From assembly GCF_014646295.1 (NCBI RefSeq), contig NZ_BMNE01000003.1, positions 924,952 through 988,951 on the forward strand: a stretch of DNA of 64,000 bases, given 5' to 3'. The notes under the pieces are model-generated. The model did not search any database. It saw nothing but the letters and a program-made list of their open reading frames with translations, and was not told the DNA's origin. Source of the stretch: Nocardia rhizosphaerihabitans (GTDB lineage Bacteria > Actinomycetota > Actinomycetes > Mycobacteriales > Mycobacteriaceae). Position numbers and translations under genes: made by a program. Positions 15,045 to 24,692 of the stretch are shown in pieces; position 1 is the first letter of the stretch; each line of letters begins with the position of its first letter.

Positions 15045-17312
15045 TCAACCCGCACCGGCGGCGAGTAGTTGCCCGAACGCGAGACCACCGTCGTTGGGCG
15101 GCAGTCGACGATGGGTGATGACAGGGAACCCGTTGTCGCGCAACAGAGTGCGTGCTGCCGAGAGCAGCAGCGCGTTCTGGAACACCCCACCCGAGAGCGC
15201 GACGGTCGTCGGGGGCGATGCGAAATCCAGGGCGAGGTCGAGGACCAGCGCGGCCACGGCGTGATGGAAGCAGGCGGCGATCACGGCCGCCGGGACGCCG
15301 TGCGCGGCGTCGGTGACCACGGCGGCCACGACCGGTGCCGGGTCGATCACGGCCGGGTCGGCGGTGTGATCGAGGCCGAACCGGTAAGCGCGGGCGCCGG
15401 GGTCGGCCGAACGCGCGACGGCCTCCAGTTCGATCGCGGCCTGCGCCTCGTAGTCGACAGTGTGGCGGACTCCGGCCAGCGAGGACACGGCGTCGAAGAG
15501 CCGTCCCATGCTCGAGGTCGGAGTACATCCGAAGCCGGAGCCGAATTGGTGTGCCAGCACCGCTCGTTCATCGGCGGGGCAGGCGGCGACCGAGGCGATC
15601 GTGTCCGACCAGTCCAGTCCCGCGGACCACAGATGCGCCAGCGCCATCCGGTAGGGCCGGTGCACACTGACGTCCCCGCCCGCCAGCGGCACATATTTCA
15701 GGTGCGCGAGCCGCCGGTAGCCCTTGTAGCCTGCGGCCAGGACTTCACCGCCCCAGATGGCTCCGTCGGGTCCGAATCCGGTGCCGTCGAACGCGATCCC
15801 GGTGACCGTGTCCGAGACGCCGAGTCCGTGTTCGCCCATGACCGCGGCGATGTGCGCGTGGTGATGCTGGACGGTGTGTACCGGACGGCCTTCGGCGTGG
15901 GTGCGCGCCCAGGCGGTGGATCGGTAGCGGGGGTGCGCGTCGGCGACGAGCTGGGTGGGTCGGACCCCGGTCAGTTCCGCGAGGTGCTCGGCGGCGAAGC
16001 CGAAGGCGCGCAGGGTGTCCAGGTCGTCCATGTCGCCGATGTGCTGGCTGAGCCACGCGTAGCGGCCGTCGCCCACCGCGCAGGTGTTCTTCAGGTCCGC
16101 GCCGACGGCGAGCATCGGCGGTACCGGGACGGGCAGGGTCAGCGGGAGGGGCGCGTAGCCGCGCGAGCGGCGCAGGGGCAGTTCGATGCCGTCGACGACG
16201 CGCACCACCGAGTCGTCGCACGGGGTGAGGATGCGGCGATCGTGGGAGAGCCGGCCGTCGGCGAGGTCGGCGAGACGGGTGCGGGCATCGGCGTCGTCGA
16301 AGCAGATCGGTTCGCCGCCGAGATTGCCCGAAGTCATCACCAATACCCGCGGGCCGGGCGGGTCGCCGGGGAGCCCGAACAGCAGCAGGTGCAGTGGCGT
16401 GTAGGCGAGCAGCACACCGAGATCGGGGTTGCGTGGCGCGATCGAGGGGGCAAGCGGGTCGGCGCCACGAGGCAGCAGGACAATCGGCCGTTGGGGGCCG
16501 CTGAGCAATGCGGCGGCGCTGTCGTCGACCTCGGCGATCGTGCGCGCGGTGGTCAGGTCGGCAACCATGACGGCGAAGGGTTTGTCGCCGCGTCGTTTCC
16601 GGCGGCGCAGGGTGGCCACGGCGTCCTCGTTGGAGGCGTCGCAGGCGAGGTGGTAGCCGCCGATGCCCTTCACGGCGAGAATTCCGCCCTCGCGCAACAG
16701 GTTTCGCGCCGACTCCACCGGGTCACCCGGCCCGGTGTAGGTCAGGCGGGGGCCGCAGTCGGGGCAGGCGATGGGTTGGGCGTGGAAGCGCCGGTCGGCC
16801 GGGTCGGCGTACTCGACGGCGCAGCGCCGGCACATCGGGAAGTCGGCCATCGAGGTGCTGGGCCGGTCGTAGGGCAGTTCGGCGATGATGGTGAACCGGG
16901 GGCCGCAGTTGGTGCAGTTGATGAAGGGGTGGCGGTAGCGGCGGTCGGTGGGATCGGCCAGTTCGGCGGCGCACTCGGCGCAGATCGCGACGTCGGGTGA
17001 GGCCAGGGTGCGGCCGCCGCCGTCGCGGCTGGTGTCGGCGATGCGGAATCCGGTGCCGCCGAGGAGCGCCACGGTCCTCTGCTCCACCGATTCGACAACG
17101 GCCAGCGGCGGTGGGTGGTCGCGCAGTCGTCGCGCGAACTCGTCCAGATCGGCGGTGGCGCCTTCGATCTGGATGATCACCCCGGAGCTGTCGTTGGCCA
17201 CCGACCCGGACAGCGACAGTTCCGCGGCGGTGGTGTAGACGAAGGGCCGGAAGCCGACGCCCTGCACCACCCCGCGGACCACGAGGTGACGGCGTTGCCG
17301 GTCGGCGGTCAC
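15045..17312 (-). CDS. hypF: Carbamoyltransferase HypF
   Basis: A 755-residue multidomain enzyme that uses carbamoyl phosphate and ATP to carbamoylate HypE. In order: acylphosphatase domain (VVRGVVQGVGFRPFVY, residues ~11-27), two zinc-finger repeats (CAECAAEL...CTNCGPRF and CRRCAVEY...CPDCGP, ~110-190), a YrdC-like domain (AVKGIGGYHLACDA), and a Kae1-like carbamoyltransferase domain (VQHHHAHIAAVMGEHG, FDGTGFGPDGAIWGGE, SGGVFQNALL). The GTG at 17312 overlaps the hypC2 stop by 4 bp; the longer frame upstream is hypC2 read out of frame. Length is typical. Confidence 0.97.
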   Translation of the reverse strand: MTADRQRRHLVVRGVVQGVGFRPFVYTTAAELSLSGSVANDSSGVIIQIEGATADLDEFARRLRDHPPPLAVVESVEQRTVALLGGTGFRIADTSRDGGGRTLASPDVAICAECAAELADPTDRRYRHPFINCTNCGPRFTIIAELPYDRPSTSMADFPMCRRCAVEYADPADRRFHAQPIACPDCGPRLTYTGPGDPVESARNLLREGGILAVKGIGGYHLACDASNEDAVATLRRRKRRGDKPFAVMVADLTTARTIAEVDDSAAALLSGPQRPIVLLPRGADPLAPSIAPRNPDLGVLLAYTPLHLLLFGLPGDPPGPRVLVMTSGNLGGEPICFDDADARTRLADLADGRLSHDRRILTPCDDSVVRVVDGIELPLRRSRGYAPLPLTLPVPVPPMLAVGADLKNTCAVGDGRYAWLSQHIGDMDDLDTLRAFGFAAEHLAELTGVRPTQLVADAHPRYRSTAWARTHAEGRPVHTVQHHHAHIAAVMGEHGLGVSDTVTGIAFDGTGFGPDGAIWGGEVLAAGYKGYRRLAHLKYVPLAGGDVSVHRPYRMALAHLWSAGLDWSDTIASVAACPADERAVLAHQFGSGFGCTPTSSMGRLFDAVSSLAGVRHTVDYEAQAAIELEAVARSADPGARAYRFGLDHTADPAVIDPAPVVAAVVTDAAHGVPAAVIAACFHHAVAALVLDLALDFASPPTTVALSGGVFQNALLLSAARTLLRDNGFPVITHRRLPPNDGGLAFGQLLAAGAG

Positions 17313-17551
17313 GACTGTTCGCCTCGTCCGAGCAGGTTCAACCCGGCCAGTGCGGTGGCGGCGCCGGCCTCGTCGGTCTTCTCGACCGCCAGACCCATGT
17401 GGATGATCACCCAGTCGCCGGGGTGAACCGGGTCCTCGTCCAGCAGACCGATGTTCACCTTGCGGTCCTCGCCGGAGACCGTGACCAGGGCGAGCTGCCC
17501 GTGGTAGCCGTCGAGGATCTCCACGACCTGTCCGGGAATACCGAGGCACAT
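17309..17551 (-). CDS. hypC: HypC-family chaperone (second copy)
   Basis: An 80-residue HypC/HupF/HybG protein: MCLGIPGQVVEILDGYHGQL, VTVSGEDRKVNIGLLDED, GDWVIIHMGLAVEKTDE. Cys2 is conserved. It lacks the long tail of the other copy and is of standard length. Two HypC paralogues in one locus usually divide labour, one acting with HypD and the other escorting the large subunit; which does which here is inference. Starts 3 bp after the protease gene stop and overlaps hypF by 4 bp. Confidence 0.95.
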   Translation of the reverse strand: MCLGIPGQVVEILDGYHGQLALVTVSGEDRKVNIGLLDEDPVHPGDWVIIHMGLAVEKTDEAGAATALAGLNLLGRGEQS

Positions 17552-17554
17552 GGT

Positions 17555-18076
17555 TCACCCCTCCGATCGGTTCGACGGCGCGAGCGCCTCGCGCGGGTCG
17601 GCGCCGGGCTCTTGCGCACCTGCGGACAGTCGCGTGAGCACCTCGGACACCGCGGCCACCGCCGGGTCGACCGCGGCGAGGACCGGTTCGGACAGTCCGA
17701 TGCCCTCCTCGACCGAGCGGACCTGGCAGCCGACGACGACGGTCGGCGGCAGGGTCCCGCCCAGAGCGCGCACGCTCGCGAACACGGCGTCGGGGTTCAT
17801 GGCGTGCGCGTCGAGTTGCGCCGCGCCGGTGGCATCGGGTTCGGCGTGGAAGACCGACAGCGCGCCGGGCGCGCCGCGATCGGGGATCGCGTCGACGAGC
17901 ACCAGCGCGTCCCAGGGGTCGAGCAGGTCATAGGCCAGGTGCATGCCGCGGATGCCGTAGTCGACCACCCGCACGGTCTCACCGTGCGGCGGAAGTCGCC
18001 GCACCACTTCGGGCCCGAAACCGTCGTCGCCGAGGAAGATGTTGCCGATCCCGGCGACGAGCACCCGTGCCGTCAC
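17555..18076 (-). CDS. Hydrogenase maturation endopeptidase
   Basis: A 173-residue M52/HybD-like protease that trims the C-terminal extension of the large subunit after nickel insertion. It begins VLVAGIGNIFLGDDGFGPEV (the GxGNxxxxDDGxG motif, with the metal-binding Glu/Asp at about residue 16), followed by VVDYGIRGMHLAYDLL (second Asp) and a late VVGCQVRSVEEGIGLSEPV, as in the family. GTG 18076 follows the stop of the preceding mini-gene by 1 bp. Its natural substrate is presumably the 22-residue tail after DPCLPCGVH in the large subunit here. Confidence 0.95.
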   Translation of the reverse strand: MTARVLVAGIGNIFLGDDGFGPEVVRRLPPHGETVRVVDYGIRGMHLAYDLLDPWDALVLVDAIPDRGAPGALSVFHAEPDATGAAQLDAHAMNPDAVFASVRALGGTLPPTVVVGCQVRSVEEGIGLSEPVLAAVDPAVAAVSEVLTRLSAGAQEPGADPREALAPSNRSEG

Positions 18077-18077
18077 C

Positions 18078-18197
18078 TCACATCCTGCGTATCTTCAGAT
18101 AGCGCTGCATATCCGGTATCGAGCGGACGCCGAGTACCGCGGCGCCGGCGGCGACCACCGCCGCGAGCCCGACCGCGATCATTCCTATGATGGCCAT
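18078..18197 (-). CDS. DUF6893-like 39-residue membrane protein
   Basis: A very short gene between the 444-codon companion gene and the protease: MAIIGMIAVGLAAVVAAGAA, then VLGVRSIPDMQRYLKIRRM. It has one transmembrane helix and a basic cytoplasmic tail (SIPDMQRYLKIRRM), a pattern I recognise from the DUF6893 mini-proteins found in actinobacterial hydrogenase loci. The upstream AGAAGGGGTCAG carries the ribosome site. Its tight placement (15 bp after one gene, 1 bp before the next) supports it being translated. It might anchor or assist the hydrogenase at the membrane; that is inference. Confidence 0.75.
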   Translation of the reverse strand: MAIIGMIAVGLAAVVAAGAAVLGVRSIPDMQRYLKIRRM

Positions 18198-18212
18198 GAC
18201 TGACCCCTTCTC

Positions 18213-19547
18213 TCATTCTCGTTGGCTGTCGAGTGGTTCGATCTCCTCCGGGGCGAAATACAGGTAGCGGCCGTACCATTCGTGCAGGTCGGCGGCGGGG
18301 TCGTCCTCGACGACCACGCCGACGTGAGCCTGCCCGTCGACATCGGAGTGCACCGTGACGACCCGGGCGATCCTGCCGTCGTAGAACAGGTCGTGGGCAT
18401 CGGCGCGCCGCGACGGATGCAGACGGACCCGGGTGCCGTTGCGTACCCGTACCGCACCGACCATGACCGCGTCGACATCGGGCCGAACGGCGGTGTCGGC
18501 CACCGGGTCCCACCAGTCGACGCCGTCGGGCACCTCCGGAATCAGGGCGGCCGGTTCGGCATGCGGATCCCGCAGGACCCCGTGCAACTGCTGTAGGGCC
18601 TCCGGGGTCATGCCGTCGCAGCGGTCGATGATCTGGGCGGCCCGCTGGTCGGTCGCCCGGGCGTCGGCCTTCTCCTGATCGGTCATCGTCATCACGCGCA
18701 GGGTGAGGATCTCGTCGATCTCGGTGGAGTCGAACAGCGGCCCTTCGCTCTGCTCGGCGATCTCGGGGTGGTCGTAGAGGATGATCGGGGAGATCAGCAC
18801 GATGCTGTCGTCGCCGGACGGTCCGGCCAGCACCGGGAAACAGCGGTGCTGGACACAGCGGGCCACGGCGGCTGCGGCGTCGGGCGGGGGTTCGAGCAGC
18901 GAGACGAACCGGCCGTCGTCGATGTCGGCGATGACGTGCGCGCCGATCAGGGAGCGGGCGATGGCCTCGTGCTGGTCGGCGGCGGGGGCACCGGTGTTGC
19001 GCAGAGTGATGCTCACCCGCGTCCATCGCCCGTCGGGTTCCACCGTCAGGTGGACCTCACCGTCGAGGTGCTCGCGCCGCCGGGCCAGCCGCCCGGCCGG
19101 TGCGCCGTCGGTACCGGGGATCGCCTCGTGATCGGTTCCGGCCGGAATCGACAGGCGCTCCGTCGAATCGGTCAGCCGCAGCGGACCAATCCGCTGCTCG
19201 CATTCGACCGCCTCGTCCCAGCTGATCCACGATCGGCCGCCGGTGACGAGCTCGGTGACCGGGGCTCCCCCGATGTCCTCGACCGTGCGGCGCTGTAGTT
19301 GCAGGAACCGGACGGTCAGGGTGATCGAGGCGTGCTCGCCTGGGTCGAGCAGGCATTGGGCCGACAGTTCCGCATCCTCACCGATGCCGGTCGCGGCGGC
19401 ACCGGCGGGGCCGAGGACGCCGAACTGCCAGCGCGACTGGTTCTTGGGCGAGTTCGACCGGTACGGGTACAGCAGGTAGCCCTCGTAGAGCACCGCGTCG
19501 GCGACCGCGCGTGCCCTGGCCTGTGCTCTCGTCGGCTCGGTATTCAT
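18213..19547 (-). CDS. Hydrogenase-locus protein of unknown function, 444 aa
   Basis: Starts at ATG 19547, overlapping the DUF6084 gene stop by 4 bp. I recognise no catalytic motif. The start region has AVLYEGYLLYPYRSNSPKNQ and SRWQFGVLGP; the middle has VHLTVEPDGRWTRVSITLRN and FVSLLEPP; a histidine/cysteine patch CVQHRCFPVL occurs at about residue 245; the C-terminus ends VGVVVEDDPAADLHEWYGRY, LYFAPEEIEPL. The strand-rich, acidic, soluble character fits a scaffold or chaperone. I have seen this family beside group 1h hydrogenases, so a role in assembly or electron transfer is plausible. Longer upstream frame is shadow. Confidence 0.75.
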   Translation of the reverse strand: MNTEPTRAQARARAVADAVLYEGYLLYPYRSNSPKNQSRWQFGVLGPAGAAATGIGEDAELSAQCLLDPGEHASITLTVRFLQLQRRTVEDIGGAPVTELVTGGRSWISWDEAVECEQRIGPLRLTDSTERLSIPAGTDHEAIPGTDGAPAGRLARRREHLDGEVHLTVEPDGRWTRVSITLRNTGAPAADQHEAIARSLIGAHVIADIDDGRFVSLLEPPPDAAAAVARCVQHRCFPVLAGPSGDDSIVLISPIILYDHPEIAEQSEGPLFDSTEIDEILTLRVMTMTDQEKADARATDQRAAQIIDRCDGMTPEALQQLHGVLRDPHAEPAALIPEVPDGVDWWDPVADTAVRPDVDAVMVGAVRVRNGTRVRLHPSRRADAHDLFYDGRIARVVTVHSDVDGQAHVGVVVEDDPAADLHEWYGRYLYFAPEEIEPLDSQRE

Positions 19548-20191
19548 GAGCTGTCCTCGACGGTGTCGAGCAGGCGGGTCACCGCGTCGTCGAAGCCGAG
19601 CAGTCCGTGGCTGGATTTGTAGGCGGCGATCGCGTCGAGGGTGTCGCGGCGCAGGCGCAGCCAGCCCGAGTTCGGGAAGTGCGCGGCCATCAGGTCGTCC
19701 CACACCGAGACCGGCATCGCGAACTTGTCCTCGCGGTCCCAGGGTATCTGCTGCACCGCGAAACCTGTGCTGCCGCGGATGAACACGGTGCCACTGAACA
19801 GGAAGATCAGGGGTACGGTCCCCTCGCGCAGGGCATGCAGATACTTGGACCCGCTCACCTCCAAGTCGTAGGTGACCGGCATCGGCAGGTCGACCTGGGC
19901 GCCGCCGTGGAATCCGGGAACCATGGTGGCGCAGTGCATCCAGAGGAAGGAACGCTGAGTGTCGCGCCAGCGCTCGCGTGGCCCGAACAGATCGACCAGG
20001 CCCGCGCTCTCCTCGTCGGTGTAGCCGCGCCGGTGCGGTTCGATCCGCACCTGCGCGCGTAACGCGATGGCGTGCACCGGTTCCTCGCCGAGCGCCGCGA
20101 TCCCGACGCGGGCCGTCAGGGTCGGCGTCACGGCGTACGGCTCGGGTGCGATGCCGAGCACCGCGAAGGTCGTCGAGTAGGCCGGACACAT
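19544..20191 (-). CDS. DUF6084 family protein, hydrogenase-associated
   Basis: A 215-residue protein from ATG 20191, whose codon overlaps the preceding stop by one base (TGATG). Blocks TFAVLGIAPEPYAVTPTLTAR, HAIALRAQVRIEPHRR, FLWMHCATMVPGFHGGAQVD and GTVPLIFLFSGTVFI match what I know of DUF6084. No membrane helix, no Cys-pair metal site. It always seems to sit next to DUF5947 and NifU/Rieske genes in group 1h loci, so it is likely an accessory protein for this hydrogenase type. Biochemical function unknown. Confidence 0.75.
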   Translation of the reverse strand: MCPAYSTTFAVLGIAPEPYAVTPTLTARVGIAALGEEPVHAIALRAQVRIEPHRRGYTDEESAGLVDLFGPRERWRDTQRSFLWMHCATMVPGFHGGAQVDLPMPVTYDLEVSGSKYLHALREGTVPLIFLFSGTVFIRGSTGFAVQQIPWDREDKFAMPVSVWDDLMAAHFPNSGWLRLRRDTLDAIAAYKSSHGLLGFDDAVTRLLDTVEDSS

Positions 20192-20823
20192 CACACACCA
20201 CCCGGCCGGGCGCGCGCCGACACCGCGGCGAAGAACTCGTCCAGATACCGATGCACGTCCTGGCCGCCGTCGAATCCGCGCCACAGCAACCGCATCCGGC
20301 CGACGAATTCGTAGCAGGCGTCGATGGGCAGCAGCAGGCAGGCGGCGCCGGCGGTGCCGCGCTCGGGGACCCGGATCATCAGCGCCTCGACATCGGGGAC
20401 GGCCACGTCGATCTCCGGGTGCCGGTCGAGCACCGTGCGCCACTGGTCCAGGGGCAGTTCGGATTCGGTGGCGCCCATCGGTCCCGGATAGAACGCGACG
20501 GTACGGCCCAGCGCGGAATTCTCGAAGAAGAACGCCAGACCGACCGGGATCTCGAGCGCGTCCCACTCGCCGTGGCTGAGGGTGAACGCCGGGAAGCGCA
20601 GGTACCGGTCGGGCACCGCCCGGTACCGCAGGGTGGCCTTCTGGTCGGTGAACAGCAGGTAGCAGCCCCGGCATACGCACAGCAGCTGACGTCCTTCGAT
20701 ATTCACCACGTGCTGGTGCTCGGCGGCGATGGACTCCGCACACATCTCGCACCGTTCGCCCGCCGGCACGGCGGGCTGACGGTCGACGGTGAGGCGCCGC
20801 AGCACCCCCAGCGGAGAACTCAC
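20191..20823 (-). CDS. DUF5947 family protein with two CxxC motifs
   Basis: A 210-residue protein. Residues 25-28 CEMC and about 49-54 CVCRGC give two Cys pairs consistent with a zinc-ribbon or small redox metal site (GERCEMCAESIAAEHQHV... LLCVCRGCYLLFTD). The remainder (RYLRFPAFTLSHGEWDALEI, PVGLAFFFENSALGR, AFYPGPMGATES) matches DUF5947. Overlaps hhyE by 4 bp and DUF6084 by 1 bp. The Cys pairs suggest metal delivery or electron transfer to the hydrogenase, but that is inferred from motif plus context. Confidence 0.8.
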   Translation of the reverse strand: MSSPLGVLRRLTVDRQPAVPAGERCEMCAESIAAEHQHVVNIEGRQLLCVCRGCYLLFTDQKATLRYRAVPDRYLRFPAFTLSHGEWDALEIPVGLAFFFENSALGRTVAFYPGPMGATESELPLDQWRTVLDRHPEIDVAVPDVEALMIRVPERGTAGAACLLLPIDACYEFVGRMRLLWRGFDGGQDVHRYLDEFFAAVSARARPGGV

Positions 20824-21749
20824 CCGGCCACCCCCACCGGGACGGCCACCGACAGTTCGCCTGCGCGCACCAGCACCGGCAGCGGTTCCAGATGGCCCTC
20901 GCCGTCGACCCGGGCACCGGCGTGGACGGCGTCGTAGTGCGCTCGGCAGGTCGGGCAGCGCAGGACCGCGTCACCGACCGGAAATCCGACCCGCCGCTCC
21001 AGCGCGGCACCGGCCAGGGAGTTGTCACACGACGGGCAGTGGTCGCGGTAGACGAACAGCTCGTCACCGACCCGGCAGGCGAGCACCGCGTGCCCGCCGA
21101 TGACGAAGCCGCCGACCTCGCCGGGACCGAGCTCACCCAGCTCCGGGACGGCGATCCAGCTCCCGTGGTGCTCGGCCACCGGACGGGCCTCGGCATGTAC
21201 CCGCGCGAACAGTGAGTCGGGGGAGATCAGGGCGTCGGTCGACTCCGGTTGCGCGGCAGCCACTTCGATGGACTCGATCTCCGGCGCCGCGGCGCGCACC
21301 GCGTCCTCCACCGCCAGTTCCAGGGTCACCGAGGACGAGGGGCAGGTGCGGCAGCTGCCGGACAATTCGAGGCGCACGATGCCGTCGGCCACGCCGAGCA
21401 GTTCGACATCGCCACCATGGGACCCCAGGTACGGACGCACACTGTCGAGTGCCGCGCGGACGCGGGTCTCCACGTCGTGCGGGTGCAGGCCGTGCACCAG
21501 CAGCAGGCTCGCGACGAGATCGTCGGCGGCGAGCCGATCGCGCACATCGTCGCCGACGAGCGCGAGGACCCGTGCCAACCCGGCGCCGTAGAGGTCGGCG
21601 ACCTCGCGCACCAGTTGCTCGGCACGCTCACGAGCGACGACACCACCCGCCGAACTCGCGTCGAGCAGGGTCTCGATCCGCTCGCCTGCGCCGCGCCATC
21701 GGTCTTGGTCGATCGCTGCCTCGTCGTGCTCCCCCGGCCGATCCGGCAT
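20820..21749 (-). CDS. hhyE: NifU/Rieske-like Fe-S fusion protein (HhyE-like)
   Basis: A 309-residue fusion. Residues ~70-165 are a NifU C-terminal-like domain: VRPYLGSHGGDVELLGVADG followed by SGSCRTCPSSSVTLELAVED, whose CxxC binds an Fe-S cluster. Residues ~205-300 resemble a Rieske domain in layout (VYRDHCPSCDNSLAGAALER and VLRCPTCRAHYDAVHAG) but the ligands read CPSC/CPTC instead of CxH/CxxH, so it is more likely four-Cys. Directly follows hhyL by 5 bp. Homologues in mycobacteria are named HhyE and are thought to carry electrons from the hydrogenase toward the respiratory chain. Confidence 0.85.
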   Translation of the reverse strand: MPDRPGEHDEAAIDQDRWRGAGERIETLLDASSAGGVVARERAEQLVREVADLYGAGLARVLALVGDDVRDRLAADDLVASLLLVHGLHPHDVETRVRAALDSVRPYLGSHGGDVELLGVADGIVRLELSGSCRTCPSSSVTLELAVEDAVRAAAPEIESIEVAAAQPESTDALISPDSLFARVHAEARPVAEHHGSWIAVPELGELGPGEVGGFVIGGHAVLACRVGDELFVYRDHCPSCDNSLAGAALERRVGFPVGDAVLRCPTCRAHYDAVHAGARVDGEGHLEPLPVLVRAGELSVAVPVGVAG

Positions 21750-21754
21750 CACCG

Positions 21755-23551
21755 TTACTCCCCGGTGAGTGTCTGGGTGGGCGAGTGGAGTTTCTCCAGC
21801 GTCTTGCCGTTGCCGAGGTACATGTGCACGCCGCACGGCAGGCAGGGATCGAAACTGCGCACGGTGCGCATGATGTCGATGCCCTTGAAATTCTCGCGGT
21901 CGTTCTCCTCGAAGATCGGCTGGCCCTGCACCGCGTCCTCGTACGGACCCGGCGTGCCGAAACTGTCGCGGGGGTTGGCATTCCACGGCGTCGGCGGATA
22001 CGGGTGGTAGTTGGCGATCTTGCCGTCCCTGATCACCATGTGATGGGACAGCACACCGCGTACCGCCTCGGTGAACCCGCAGCCGATGCCCTCCTCCGGC
22101 ACCTCGAAGTGCTCCCACGTCTTGGTCCGCCCCGCTCTGATCTCCGCGAGCGCCCTTTCCGCGAAGTGCAGCGCACTGGCCGCGGCGTAGGCCTGGAAGT
22201 AGGTGCGGGCGCGATTGCGTTCGATGGTGTTGCTGCCGAACGTGGGGATCGTCCATTCGAAGCTGACCGGGCCCTTCAACGCGGTCTTCGGCAGGTTGAT
22301 CTGCACACTGTGCCCGGTCGACTTCACGTAGCCGATGTCGACGAGTCCGGCCAGCGCCGTCGACCACAGCCGGGCCAACGGGCCGCCGCCGGTGTCGAGC
22401 GCGAGATGGTCGGTGCCGTCGAACCAGCGCGGCGACATCACCCAGCTGTACTTGTCGTCCATGTCGCGCTTCTGCGGCTTGGGGTTGGTGTGCTGGTTCC
22501 AGGGGTGACGCCGGTCGATCGCATTGCCGAGCGGGTCGGTCTTCACGAACATCTCCTGGTCGGTCCAGTCGTCGTAATACGAACTGCCCAACAGGATTCG
22601 GATGCCGAGATTGATATCGACCAGGGAAGTGGTCACCAGTTTTCCGTCGACGACCACCCCGGGCGTGACGAACATCCGCCTGCCCCACTCTTCCATGTCC
22701 TTGTACTCGAAATTGCACACCTCCGGGTCCTGGAACGAGCCCCAGCAACCCAGCAGCGTGCGCCGCAATCCGACCTGTTCGTAGCCGGGAAGCGCCTCGT
22801 AGAAGAAGTCGAAGAGGTCGTCGTGCATCGGCACGACCTTCTTCATGAATTCGACGTAGCGCATCAGGCGCGTCATGTAGTCGGTCATCAGCTGGATCGT
22901 CGCGACGGTTCCCACACCGCCCGGATACAGCGTCGACGGGTGCACGTGCCTGCCCTCCATCAGGCAGAACATCTCGCGGGTGTAGCGGCTGACCTGCAGC
23001 GCTTCCCGGTAGAACTCGCCGGTGAACGGATTGAGCGCGCGCATGATGTCGGCGACGGTGCGATAACCGTGCTCGGCCGAATGCGGTGCCGGAGTCTTCT
23101 CCGCCTGGGCGAGCACACCGGGGTTGGTCTCGGCGACCATCTTCTCGCAGAAATCCACGCCGACCAGATTCTCCTGGAAGATGTTGTGGTCGAACATGTA
23201 TTCCGCGGCCTCACCGAGATTGACGATCCACTCGCCCAGGTGCGGCGGTTTCACCCCGTAGGCCATGTTCTGGGTGTAGCACGAACAGGTGGCGTGATTG
23301 TCGCCGCAGATACCGCAGATGCGGCTGGTGATGAAATGCGCGTCGCGGGGATCCTTGCCTCGCATGAAGATCGAGTAGCCGCGGAAAATGGACGAGGTGC
23401 TGTGACACTCGACCACTTCACGATTCTCGAAATCGATCTTGGTATAGATTCCCAGGCTGCCGACGATGCGGGTGATCGGGTCCCAGGCCATTTCGACGAG
23501 GCTGTCGGGATCGATCCTCTTGTGTGACGGCTCGGGGATGATGGCAGTCAT
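21755..23551 (-). CDS. hhyL: [NiFe] hydrogenase large subunit, group 1h
   Basis: A 598-residue catalytic subunit. The four nickel-binding cysteines are in SRICGICGDNHATCS (Cys 79 and 82) and DPCLPCGVH (Cys 570 and 573). The L1/L2 wording, the long central insert and the length fit the high-affinity actinobacterial enzymes (group 1h, formerly group 5) that oxidise atmospheric H2. A 22-residue tail follows GVH, to be removed by the endopeptidase encoded at 17555-18076. It is 12 bp after hhyS. No export signal: the enzyme is made in the cytoplasm. Confidence 0.97.
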   Translation of the reverse strand: MTAIIPEPSHKRIDPDSLVEMAWDPITRIVGSLGIYTKIDFENREVVECHSTSSIFRGYSIFMRGKDPRDAHFITSRICGICGDNHATCSCYTQNMAYGVKPPHLGEWIVNLGEAAEYMFDHNIFQENLVGVDFCEKMVAETNPGVLAQAEKTPAPHSAEHGYRTVADIMRALNPFTGEFYREALQVSRYTREMFCLMEGRHVHPSTLYPGGVGTVATIQLMTDYMTRLMRYVEFMKKVVPMHDDLFDFFYEALPGYEQVGLRRTLLGCWGSFQDPEVCNFEYKDMEEWGRRMFVTPGVVVDGKLVTTSLVDINLGIRILLGSSYYDDWTDQEMFVKTDPLGNAIDRRHPWNQHTNPKPQKRDMDDKYSWVMSPRWFDGTDHLALDTGGGPLARLWSTALAGLVDIGYVKSTGHSVQINLPKTALKGPVSFEWTIPTFGSNTIERNRARTYFQAYAAASALHFAERALAEIRAGRTKTWEHFEVPEEGIGCGFTEAVRGVLSHHMVIRDGKIANYHPYPPTPWNANPRDSFGTPGPYEDAVQGQPIFEENDRENFKGIDIMRTVRSFDPCLPCGVHMYLGNGKTLEKLHSPTQTLTGE

Positions 23552-23563
23552 TCCAATCGCCTC

Positions 23564-24631
<1,068 letters not shown>

Positions 24632-24670
24632 TTTCTGAAGCGGGTAATCGCAGGCTTACGGGAGCCTACG

Positions 24671-24688
24671 ACGTGATCCTGATCACGT
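24671..24688. promoter_or_regulatory. Crp/GlxR-type palindrome upstream of hhyS
   Basis: ACGTGATC and GATCACGT are perfect 8 bp arms separated by CT. The centre reads GTGA-N6-TCAC, the Crp/Fnr-family and actinobacterial GlxR core. It lies 40 bp upstream of the hhyS start, in the only sizeable gap (61 bp) between hypB and the structural genes. Confidence 0.65.
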
Positions 24689-24692
24689 CAGT

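Noticed and set aside
13502..17000. Very long plus-strand frames opposite hypD and hypF
   Set aside because: High-GC antisense frames; the minus-strand genes carry every expected catalytic motif.
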